Positions 1 to 7,565 of a stretch of 14,035 nucleotides of DNA are shown in pieces (positions within the stretch are counted from its first letter, which is position 1; each line of letters begins with the position of its first letter). The notes under the pieces are model-generated. The model had not been told where the DNA came from and did no database searches. It saw nothing but the letters and a program-made list of their open reading frames with translations. The translations under genes and the position numbers were made by a program. The stretch is from Hymenopellis radicata (Eukaryota; Basidiomycota; Agaricomycetes; Agaricales; Physalacriaceae), in assembly GCA_015501595.1 (NCBI GenBank), contig JADNRX010001130.1, forward strand, positions 1 to 14,035. The letters run 5' to 3'.

Positions 1-317
1 TTGAAGAATCTTATGATATCGAATGAGAGGTCGAGTTTGTGTTCGGTGATGGATGTGGTTATTGAGGCTTTGATGCCCGTCGATGGGAAGTGCCTTTGTC
101 CGCGTTTGGAGTTGTTGAAGCTGTGGAGGTGTATTTCGTCGACAGATGGGATGTTGTCTGATATGATATCGGGCGGCGGTGGGGATCGAGGCAAGAGAAG
201 AGGCCGCTACGGTTGGTTATTATCCTTCTCAACAATGAAAGCCAACACCCGGTGGATGTGGAGAGGTTGAAGGTGTTGCATACCCAGCGAGCCGGGATCA
301 CGCTGGTGAGGCGATGA
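1..317 (+). pseudogene. 3' end of an F-box/LRR-like protein gene, frameshifted and cut by the window edge
   Basis: Frame 1 from the left edge reads a piece containing CPRLELLKLWRC followed by SSTDGMLSDMI. This resembles the last leucine-rich segment of mushroom F-box proteins, where a 'CP.LE.L.L..C..SSDGML.DM' pattern precedes a short C-terminal strand. The matching tail (LVIILLNN, then HPVDVERLKVL and GITLVRR) lies in frame 3 and stops at 315-317. Frame 3 is closed upstream by a stop at 159-161, and frame 1 runs on into unrelated residues, so the reading frame must shift between about 162 and 186. The gap is too small for an intron. Upstream exons and the F-box itself lie outside the window. 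In this family such proteins usually serve as substrate adaptors of SCF ubiquitin ligases. The family call rests on pattern memory only. It could be a pseudogene or a sequence error. Confidence 0.45.
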
Positions 318-1688
318 GGTATGAATGTTATATTTGCGGACTAGCATGGTGGATTTATGGAGTTTAGGTTGGCTACGTTGGTTACGAGGAATCTTCAACT
401 CTGCCACTTTCTTGGTAGCTCCTGTTGTTTTTTTTGGACTTTTTGGCTACGTGTACCCTTGACGTTTACTGCCCGTTGGACGGTTCGAATATTCGGCAAG
501 TCGCGATTGAGATACACATTGGCACGTGTACTGCTTAAAGTCGAGCCTAAGGTCGAGCACCGTATGTTTATAATTTAGCCCCCCGCCCCCATCCCGCCAA
601 GCACGATTTCTCATCCCTCTGAAATACAGCGAGAAGGTCGGAGACTCGCTAAGTCAGTGGGAACGGCGATGGCGCCCGAGGCCATTCATCAGAGACATGA
701 GGAGTTGCAATTCAATACTTGCCCTTGACTTGGTTTCCTCAACTTTTGTATGTGTACAAAGAAGCGTGGCGAGGGTACGTCATTCCGTAATTCGCCAAGA
801 TAAAGGACTCTGCGCTAAGAGGAGATCGCCGTCTAACCGGGTTGTCACCTCGTCACGTAGTGACAGCACGAGTGCAGCACGTGAGGGAGACGCGCTTTCT
901 TTTCTGCGCCACAAAATGTCGTGCGTGCGGGGTCGTTTCTTGTCTCTGAACAATGTGAGTCTTTGTACCTCTAAGGCTGACTCTTATCTGTTCTTAACAG
1001 GAGCAAGCCTTCTCTCTCCTTCGTTGTCTGGAAAAGACGCGCAGATAGTGCTTGATTACTATCTGCGTTTTCAGGCTGTCTGTACACCGACAGTCCAATT
1101 TTACCAGAAGTGATGCCTATCTGCCACGAAAACACTGTTCCAACTGTATCTTTTACTTATTCCAACATTCCCGCGCGTCACGCTCGTACGTTGCTCTCAC
1201 TTGTGACTTCAGAGCTCCTCTTTCGATGGTTATCCTGCCGTGAGGCGCCAGCTGAATTGCTCCCGCGAAGGAGGGCGCTTGATACTCTCACTTGGACGCA
1301 TGAAATTGCCTAATCCGAAAGACCGCCACACAAGTGCAAAGGTATACTCCGTGGAAGCAGGATTCGCTCCAACCGGAACCAAAGGAGACTCCCCCTAGAG
1401 GGCGATTTTCAAATTTACCTCAAACCTACAAGTCGAACTTTTTGTCTCGGTACTTCGGACTACTAGTACTTCCAGCGCCTCATGTCAGAAATCTGGAATT
1501 CTTTCGACTTCTCTCCCTCAGCGCTCACCGTTAATATCACGAGTTTTACATACAGTCTATGAGACCCTCGTCGACCCGAATCTGAAAACCGCGTCAACCT
1601 GCAGGATTCCTCAGGATACAGTCGCCCTTAACGCCCACGAACTGGATCTGTTTGTACACCAGCGCCGTTATATTGGAAATGAGAACTG
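318..1688. other. Stretch of about 1.4 kb with no gene I can support
   Basis: No frame on either strand shows a recognisable protein domain. The longest open frame (frame 1, about 574-1113, first ATG at 697) is rich in Ser, Arg and Val and resembles no family I know. A consensus-like intron can be drawn inside it (GTGAGT at 955 to an AACAG ending near 1001), after which a short peptide containing EQAFSLLRCLEK would run to a stop. I would not call a gene on this. A C-rich run lies near 579-600. The region is most likely intergenic sequence plus decayed coding or repeat remains that cannot be identified by eye. Confidence 0.5.
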
Positions 1689-2102
1689 ATGTCTTCTAGA
1701 GGAGGCGGGGCCAGCAAAGTGTGGCAGACGATGATGGAAGAGCAGTTTGTATATTATACTTGTGGCCCACCACTCCCACACTACTAAGGTAACGGCACAA
1801 TCCCTGAAACGGAGAATACAGCCTGTCAGTGTCATGCGAGTAATCCACGAGGTAGATGGACGAACAATAAAGCATCTGAGCAGGGTAATAGACGCGCTTT
1901 TGTGGCTTGCTTTGTGCGCGTCAGGTTCCTGCATACAAATGAAAATGCGGTCACGCCACACCAGCGTCGTTTCACGGCGGCCATGAAATCATTCTTTGAA
2001 GAGGGCCAGATCATCAGGCACCTTGGCGTTGGGGAGGACGGATCCTGGGAGAAAAGCGAGCTCAAGCGCTGGAAAGCTGAAACATGTACAGATTGGGCTT
2101 AA
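1689..2102 (+). CDS. Possible small orphan protein, exon structure unresolved
   Basis: An ATG at 1689 opens a frame (MSSRGGGASKVWQTMMEEQF) that hits a stop at 1785-1787. A GTATAT donor sits at 1749. A later stretch in the same frame contains RRFTAAMKSFFEEG and then GEDGSWEKSELKRW, and ends at the TAA at 2100-2102. It has a natural-looking, charged composition. Two splice models link them. One uses introns 1749-1788 and 1885-1964 and reads an intermediate exon in frame 1. The other is a single intron 1749-1829. Neither gives a protein I recognise. It lies immediately upstream of the RhoGAP gene on the same strand, so it might instead be part of that gene's 5' region. No domain, signal peptide or membrane segment is evident. 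Transcript evidence would decide. Confidence 0.3.
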
Positions 2103-2279
2103 AGACTGACAAAATAGGACACAGCCTGACGATGAATTAACTTTTGTCTGATCGTCGTCCCGAACCGCAAGCCAGCTGATTGGATTAGACCGGTGCGGGT
2201 GCGGTCGAAATAGGCTCTACGAGGAGACGACCATACAAGGCCAGGTGCACCGCCACAGGTTCGCCACGCGCGTCATTTG

Positions 2280-4058
2280 ATGCAGGTTAGCTTCACGTTC
2301 TTACCTTTGACATCCGAAACAAATTGCTTTTTGGTCGCTGCGTCTGGCAGCCTCGACGCCCAGCTCTTATACTGGCTCACCGTCCGCCAAGGAAACTATT
2401 TGGCATCTTCAAACGAAAACCTCGCCGCAACACTATCACCGTCGTCGACATAGCTCCGCCCGCTCCGCTACCCGCTTCAGCGGCGACATTCAGCAATCCG
2501 GCCATGATTGCCGACCCCGCCGCCCAGCCACCAACAAAGGCGAATCTCAAGGCCTGGTGGAATCAGTTTACCTTTGTTCAAAAGGTCAAGAAGGAAAGCG
2601 ATGCAAAAGGTGTGTTTTGTCCGCGTCTGCGCCACATGTCCTGTTGATGCCGTTCAAGACGAGGAACACCCTGTCTTTGGCAAGCCACTGGGAGATAGCC
2701 TCAGGTATGCCAGTGTTCAGATCTCGACCGCCAACGCCAGTGGGGAACTGTACGTGTGGGGTTACATACCAGTTGTTGTCGCAAAGTGGTGCGTATCTAT
2801 CGAGATCAACTACGGCGTGCTCATAGTTGGCCTTAGTGGTCTCTATCTGAAGGAAACCGGTCCGCCGCTCCCCTTTTAGGCGCACCCCCCGCTCACGGTG
2901 TCTGTAGCAACGGAAGTCGCTGGTACATTCCGAGTCAACGGATCTAACAGACGCATGCGGGAACTGCAGGCCGTATTCGAGACGCCGCCCCGGGTACGCG
3001 CTCCCGTCTGTTCATGTCACGATCTCCTTCTCAACCGCCATCAGTACGGCAAGTCATTAGACTGGAAGCAGGTCCAATATACCCCCCATGATGTTGCCAG
3101 CGTTTTCAGGAGATATCTCACTCAAATGCCGGTTCGTCCACACTCTGCACACCCGCACCGCCCGTCCATGTTGACCCGCCCGTTAGGAACCAGTAATACC
3201 CTACGACATGTACCATGACGTAAGTAACTCATTTCTACCCCCTTTGACCACTCTCTAACTCATTCCTGTGCAGTTTCGGAACGCCCTAGGTATCCATCTA
3301 CCTTTCCTACACTCCCTCGTCTAATAATATTGCAGCCAAGGAACCCTATAACCAAGAGGAAATCATATCCACATACAAGGGGCTCATACGAAAGATGCCC
3401 CGACCCAATCAATACCTCCTACTCTATGTCCTTGATCTGTTATCGGTCTTTGCTCGAAAGTCCGATATCAACCTAATGAACGCCTCCAGTAAGACTTTTT
3501 GCTTTCATCTCGAGTGTCCTCATGTCGTGTTGCAGATCTCGCAGTCATCTTTCGTCCTGGATTAATATCACATCCAGAACATGAAATGTCTCCTACGGAG
3601 CACTCGCTAAGCCAGCGCGTATTGGAGTTCCTGATCGCCCAACAAGACTGGTTTATGCTTGACATACCGCCACCGCCCGCAAACGAGTTGATGCCATACT
3701 CGGCGGGGTCCACAGCAGATGACGATGTGGTTGTATCAGACGATGAAGGTCGGAGGGTGACACGACGACGGACGACGATCGACCGCGGTACGCCTACCTC
3801 AGCCTGACGCTCGATTCGGCTTCCATTTATCGCGTCTTTCTAGCGCAACACGGAGCGTTAGAGGAAAACGTATCCCTTTCGCCAGTAACAGAGTCGCCAG
3901 ACAGCGCACTTCGTGTTACAAGAAGCCGAACTCTACCTTCTGGTCATCAGCGAGGACCACCAAATTCATCGGATGGTTCAACACATCGCGTATTACGGAA
4001 GCAGAAGAGGGCGTCCTCGTCTCATGCCCACTCAAAAAGTGGTAACGACAGCTCGTAG
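2280..4058 (+). CDS. RhoGAP domain protein, Sac7/Bag7-like GTPase-activating protein for Rho
   Basis: Eleven exons join into an open frame of 419 codons: 2280-2285, 2351-2609, 2659-2788, 2837-2859, 2908-2993, 3045-3131, 3187-3219, 3274-3289, 3336-3488, 3536-3787 and 3844-4058. All introns are 46-65 nt with GT...AG borders, and all junction phases fit. A basic N-terminus (RKLFGIFKRKPRR) and a Pro/Ala linker precede ANLKAWWNQFTF. The RhoGAP domain follows at about residues 90-305. The arginine finger is Arg148 in GTFRVNGS. The conserved NLAVIFRP motif begins at Asn265. The domain ends near QQDWF (about 300-304). The C-terminal tail of about 115 residues is polar, with an acidic patch (STADDDVVVSDDEG) and a basic end (RVLRKQKR). 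This family speeds GTP hydrolysis by Rho1/Cdc42-type GTPases and so tunes actin and beta-glucan synthesis. The domain body is secure. The start is the weakest point: exon 1 encodes only Met-Gln and its Kozak context is poor, so the true 5' end may lie further upstream. Confidence 0.92.
3274..3289 (+). other. 16-nt microexon of the RhoGAP gene
   Basis: This exon encodes FRNAL plus one base of the next codon, between introns 3220-3273 (GTAAGT...GTGCAG) and 3290-3335 (GTATCC...TTGCAG). It restores the conserved run YHD-FRNAL-AKEPYN of the RhoGAP domain. Without it the frame is lost, so its inclusion is well supported by the protein. Confidence 0.85.
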
Positions 4059-4410
4059 ACACGACTCTTCTCTCTTCTCTGGCATACCCTCACGACTTCC
4101 CTTCCCCTCATTTGGTGCACGTTTGGATTTTATTGCTTTCTTCTAGAAAAATGAGCTGTCGGACTCGATTTTTCTATGTTGTTGCGTACATGTACTTTTC
4201 ACCATATGGACGTAATCTATTAATATTGCTGTATGTATATTTACCATTTTCTTGTTTTATTTCAGGTCCCGACAACCGTGATGGAGGCAAGATGATCATC
4301 CGGGGCTGGGCCCATTGCGACTGTCCGGCTGGAAAGCGCAGCACAGATACTTTCATTCAGCTCCCTCATCACTCTTCGTTTCTCACACTCTTTTCTACTA
4401 ATCACCAGTC
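4059..4410 (+). promoter_or_regulatory. Intergenic promoter and 5' UTR region of the GH17 gene
   Basis: There are about 350 bases between the RhoGAP stop and the GH17 start, both on the + strand. Two pyrimidine-rich blocks are visible, near 4066-4110 and at 4355-4410. CT-rich tracts of this sort commonly precede transcription starts in filamentous fungi. A possible 5' UTR intron runs from GTATGT at 4231 to TTTCAG ending at 4265. At 35 nt it would be shorter than any other intron here, so it may instead use an upstream donor such as GTACAT near 4186. No clear TATA box stands out. Confidence 0.4.
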
Positions 4411-6504
4411 ATGTCCCGGCCTTACAGAGACAACCTAAACGCGCACACTGACCTCCAAGACTACTTTGACACCGTTCCAGTGCGTACCCTGACCCTTCCC
4501 TTTTTGGCTCGTTGCTCATAATGTGGCGTAGCCTGCGCATCGACTGTCCTCAGCACCCTCGACGTTCAGCTATTCCAATAACAATGATTCAATACCTATG
4601 GTCTCTCAGCCGTCGCCGCGGTCGTATGGATCGCAACCCGCAGCCATGAACTCATCCACGCAAATGAACGCTGGACACTACGAATCGATGGACCGGTCGC
4701 ATTCTGACCAGGAGCCTATAACGCAGAACTCCAACTGGATGGAGAAGGGCGCTTCCGGGGGAGGCAGCGGCGGGGGAAAGAAGTCCAAGTGGCTGGTGAG
4801 TGCATGTACACGTGACAACATCTGCGCATTGATCGCCGGTCGCGCAGGTCGTGGGAGGCGTTGTCGGGTTGCTGTGTTTGATTGGTGTGGGTGTTGCGCT
4901 GGGCGTTACGCTGTCGAAGAAGAGCTCGAGCTCGAGTTCGTCGTCGTCGTCGTCGTCGTCCAGCTCGTCGTCCGACCCGAGTGTTTTTGACAAGGACGAG
5001 AATTTGCATTTGTCGTTCTATGGCATTGCGTATACACCGGCGGGATCACAGCTTCCTGATTGTGGCAACTCCTTAGGTGTGTTCCATGGGCTTTCTACGT
5101 TGCTTGTGTTTATGCCATTGAACAGACGATATCATCAAGGATATCCAGATCATGTCCCAATTGACCACGGTACGCTTTCGAATTTCCATCCCTGAGTTTC
5201 AAGACTGAATGCTCCTCTCTAGCGTGTTCGTCTGTACGGCGCCGACTGCAACCAGTCTGCCCTCGTGGTACGTCCACCATCACCCCAAAACTCTGTCCAT
5301 CGTATTTATATCTGCATAGCTTGACGCCATCGCCCAAACCAAGGTCAATATGACCGTCTATCTTGGGAACTACCCCGTATCCACGGACGACGACGCGGCG
5401 TACGACCGCCAACGCGATACGATAAAGGAGGCGCTGCAGACGTACGGCACGGACCATGTCGGTGGTATCACGGTCGGGAATGAGTATATTCTCAAGTACG
5501 CCGGCTCCATTATCATTATCATTATCATTTTCTTATCAATCTATAGCTACCTCAACGCGAACGGCGGGACAGATGCGAATTCCGCGGTCGGCGACGCAGG
5601 CGCCAAGCTCCTCATTGCGAACATCAACGATACCAAGTCCATGCTGGAGGACCTGAGTCTCGATCTGAAGGTCGGCAACGCTGATGCGGGGAGCTACTTT
5701 AACGATCTCGTCATGCAGCAAATTGACTATGGCGTGAGTGTTCCGCCGTTGCTTGACTCTCTGTTCTCACTTCATGTATATATTAGATGGCCAACGTACA
5801 TCCGTGGTTCGCGAACGTGAGTATCGACGAGGCTGCGGGGTGGACGTGGCAGTTTTTCCAGTGGAACGATGTTGAGCTTGCGGCCAAGTTTACGCCGACG
5901 CCTGATATGTCTATTGCTGAGACGGGTATGTATGCTTTGTTATGTATCTTGTAGACTGACTGAGGAACTTTGTTATAGGATGGCCGACTGTAAGCGCGGA
6001 TGTAGTGTGTGTGAGAAGTGAAGAGGGCTAATGCGCTGTCTAGAAATCTTCGGATGCAGGTAACGAGAGCAATGGGCCTTCGACTGCGTCGGTTGAGAAC
6101 CTCAACGTACGTACTCACTCGGCTTCCTTGTAAGCGTTTGCTCACCCATTTCTTGAAGACGTTCCTCGACACGTTTGTCTGTCAAGCCAATGCTAATGGA
6201 ACGGAATACTTTTTCTTCGAGGTGAGCTTCTTTTTCCCTGTTCTTGAATGTATACGTACTAATGTTCTTTCGTAGTTCTTTGACGAGGAGTGGAAGGTAA
6301 GTTGGGGGCTAGGCAATCACCGTTGCACATGTGACTGAATTCATTGTCTAGGACGTCCAATTTGGCGGTGTCGAAGGCTGGTGGGGCATCTTCAACGCAA
6401 AGTACGTGCTGCTCCCCCGCTCTCCGTGTCCCTCATCACAACGAACCTTCGACAGCCGAACTCTCAAGGATGGTCTTACAATTCCCAACTGCGTGTTATC
6501 ATAA
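4411..6504 (+). CDS. Membrane-anchored GH17 glucan beta-1,3-glucosidase / endo-glucanase
   Basis: Fourteen exons give 469 residues: 4411-4479, 4532-4795, 4848-5076, 5126-5169, 5223-5267, 5320-5495, 5547-5733, 5787-5925, 5979-5989, 6044-6106, 6159-6221, 6276-6296, 6352-6401 and 6456-6504. The first 111 residues are polar, low-complexity and probably cytosolic. One membrane helix follows (about 112-133, starting VVGGVVGLLCLIG), then Lys-Lys, then 17 consecutive serines (137-153). This is a type II (N-in) layout with no cleavable signal. The GH17 barrel begins at LHLSFYGIAYTPAG. The acid/base is Glu272 in GITVGNEY and the nucleophile is Glu383 in MSIAETGWPT. Other family marks are VRLYGADCNQ, MANVHPWFAN and the C-terminal GGVEGWWGIFNANRTLK. 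The family hydrolyses or remodels wall beta-1,3-glucan at the cell surface. The poly-Ser stalk is probably O-mannosylated in the wall (inference). The start codon is set by splice phase and the good frame of exon 1 (MSRPYRDNLNAHTDLQDYF). Confidence 0.95.
4924..4974 (+). repeat. Serine-codon tract (TCG repeat) in the GH17 stalk
   Basis: Seventeen serine codons in a row, including seven consecutive TCG triplets, follow the membrane helix of the GH17 protein. The TCG block is a trinucleotide repeat and a likely site of length variation. It also throws up several false open frames on both strands (poly-Arg, poly-Val, poly-Asp), which are not genes. Confidence 0.9.
5496..5546 (+). repeat. GH17 intron 6 with an ATTATC microsatellite and an open frame
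   Basis: This 51-nt intron starts GTACGC and ends CTATAG. It carries about three and a half copies of ATTATC (near 5511-5530). Its length is a multiple of three and it has no in-frame stop. An unspliced transcript would therefore stay open and add 17 residues including seven consecutive isoleucines. Removing it joins GNEYILN to YLNANGG, which matches the usual GH17 sequence and supports the intron. Confidence 0.8.
5979..5989 (+). other. 11-nt microexon of the GH17 gene, next to the catalytic nucleophile
   Basis: Between introns 5926-5978 (GTATGT...TTATAG) and 5990-6043 (GTAAGC...GTCTAG) lie 11 bases. They complete a Gly codon and encode Trp-Pro-Thr. This finishes the GH17 signature AETGWPT that starts with nucleophile Glu383. 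Skipping the microexon would break both the motif and the frame. Confidence 0.85.
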
Positions 6505-6834
6505 GGATCTCATCTCTGGGTTTCGAGGATTGGATTCTTTGTTGTTGTTGTTGTTTTTCAAGTTCTCACAGAACGGACACATTTTGGTTATCCCATGGGA
6601 CAACTTCTCATTCGTTTTCATACATTACTGTTGCTGGTCGACGCAAGACGGAGTAGGACTAGGCTATTTTGAAAAGTATTTACTTGGTCGAGTTGACGGA
6701 CAATACTATACAGAAGTTTTTGGAAGTAAGAGTAGGTTGGTCTGGAGGAAGTATCGCGAGTGTAGACTCTTGTAATGTCATGCCAGAGATAATTGGCTGT
6801 CGTGCGAGTCGGTCCGCTTCCCATGATTGTCCTA
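6505..6834. other. 3' flank of the GH17 gene
   Basis: There is no gene here on either strand. A (GTT)n microsatellite of about five to six units lies near 6538-6556, followed by a T-rich run. The region probably holds the GH17 3' UTR. Open frames that cross it do not continue any protein family. Confidence 0.5.
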
Positions 6835-6904
6835 CTCTCTGGCTGGGAGTCAAACCCAGCTTGCGCGCGGCACCGGCTGTCCAACCAAATGACAGGCGCA
6901 GAGA
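6835..6904 (-). pseudogene. tRNA-Asp-derived fragment lacking the D-arm
   Basis: Read on the - strand, its 3' half is almost identical to the tRNA-Asp-like gene at 7248-7338. It shows anticodon-stem 3' side GCGCG, a CAAG variable loop, T-arm CTGGG/TTTGACT/CCCAG and acceptor CCAGAGA plus G. The 5' side has TCTCTG directly followed by CGCCTGTCA, so the anticodon GTC is present but the D-arm is missing. An unrelated 'intron' of about 21 nt fills the anticodon loop. No T-run follows within 20 bases downstream on the - strand. It looks like a decayed paralogous copy. Confidence 0.6.
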
Positions 6905-7223
6905 TTGGTTCACCAGTGCAGACTTGGATTTTGAGAGTGATATTTCAGAAGTTGGAATCATTCCCCGACAACGAATGCCCACCCTAGGCCTAGTACTATG
7001 TTTGAACTTTGTGAAGTACTTAGTGTGTATGTAATACAGTGATATGTATGTAGGTACGAGGACTCGGCTAGTCGCTCAGACACTCGGATGATGGTGGTCT
7101 TAAGACGAGGTGCACATTCGGAACCTATGTACACTATAACATCCGCGTGTACCTGTGTCCGTATAAGCTAATCGAGACCTACATGTATCAAATAATAAAT
7201 TTCAATCTGAAATCAAGGGAAGC

Positions 7224-7229
7224 AAAAAA
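7224..7229 (-). terminator. Pol III terminator T-run behind the tRNA-Asp-like gene
   Basis: Six consecutive T residues on the - strand start 19 nt beyond the discriminator base of the tRNA at 7248-7338. This is the length and spacing expected for RNA polymerase III termination. The fragment at 6835-6904 has no equivalent. Confidence 0.55.
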
Positions 7230-7247
7230 TCAGCTTTGCAAGAAGGA

Positions 7248-7338
7248 CTCTCTGGCTGGGAGTGGAACCCAGCTTTCGCGCGAAATTGACAAGATGATCG
7301 ATGACAGGCGCGTGTACTAACCGGTATACTACCAGAGA
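7248..7338 (-). tRNA. tRNA-Asp (anticodon GTC) with a 19-nt intron
   Basis: On the - strand the sequence folds as a cloverleaf. The acceptor stem TCTCTGG/CCAGAGA has seven pairs. T8 and A9 follow. The D-stem is GTAT/GTAC with loop ACCGGTTA. The anticodon stem is CGCGC/GCGCG with loop CTGTCA...C. The T-stem is CTGGG/CCCAG, and G is the discriminator. The anticodon GTC is at 7305-7303. A 19-nt intron at 7301-7283 sits at the canonical 37/38 position. A run of six T on the - strand (7229-7224), 19 nt downstream, fits a Pol III terminator. Odd point: the T-loop is TTCCACT, with C instead of the conserved purine at position 57, which also weakens the B box. It may therefore be a weak or recently inactivated gene. 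Confidence 0.75.
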
Positions 7339-7565
7339 CTGGCCCCTCTTTGCAGGCTGGCCATCTGAGCCTCGGTAATGATTCAGAAGATTCTCTTCTG
7401 TGCCATCCCGAACTAAGGTACTAGGAATGTACTCATGCGCCTGTATGGTAAGCTGAATTCTCACCTTCTTCAATTCAAGTATATCCCCAGATCATATCCT
7501 CGCCCTGCATGCGTGGGATTGCATCTCCAACAATTGAGCTTTATGATATATCACTACGCGTCCGA

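Noticed and set aside
2586..2885. 99-codon open frame on the - strand
   Set aside because: It lies antisense to well-supported RhoGAP exons 3 and 4 and matches no family.
3788..3807. RhoGAP stop at 3805-3807 by reading through the last donor site
   Set aside because: An intron at 3788-3843 (GTACGC...TTCTAG) joins to a further 215-nt exon with a fitting basic Ser-rich tail. A shorter retained-intron form is still possible.
4652..5076. Several overlapping open frames on both strands around the TCG tract (poly-Asp, poly-Arg and poly-Val proteins)
   Set aside because: They are alternative readings of the serine-codon repeat in the GH17 gene and carry no other coding signal.
5110..5457. 115-codon open frame on the - strand
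   Set aside because: It is antisense to GH17 exons 4-6, whose spliced frame is clean and conserved.
5350..5820. A 156-codon + strand open frame containing an oligo-isoleucine stretch, as a separate membrane protein
   Set aside because: It is GH17 exons 6 and 7 read straight through two introns. Splicing restores the conserved GH17 sequence.
6835..7338. SINE retroelement pair derived from tRNA-Asp
   Set aside because: The shared sequence stops at the tRNA boundaries. No common non-tRNA body, A-rich tail or target-site duplication was seen.
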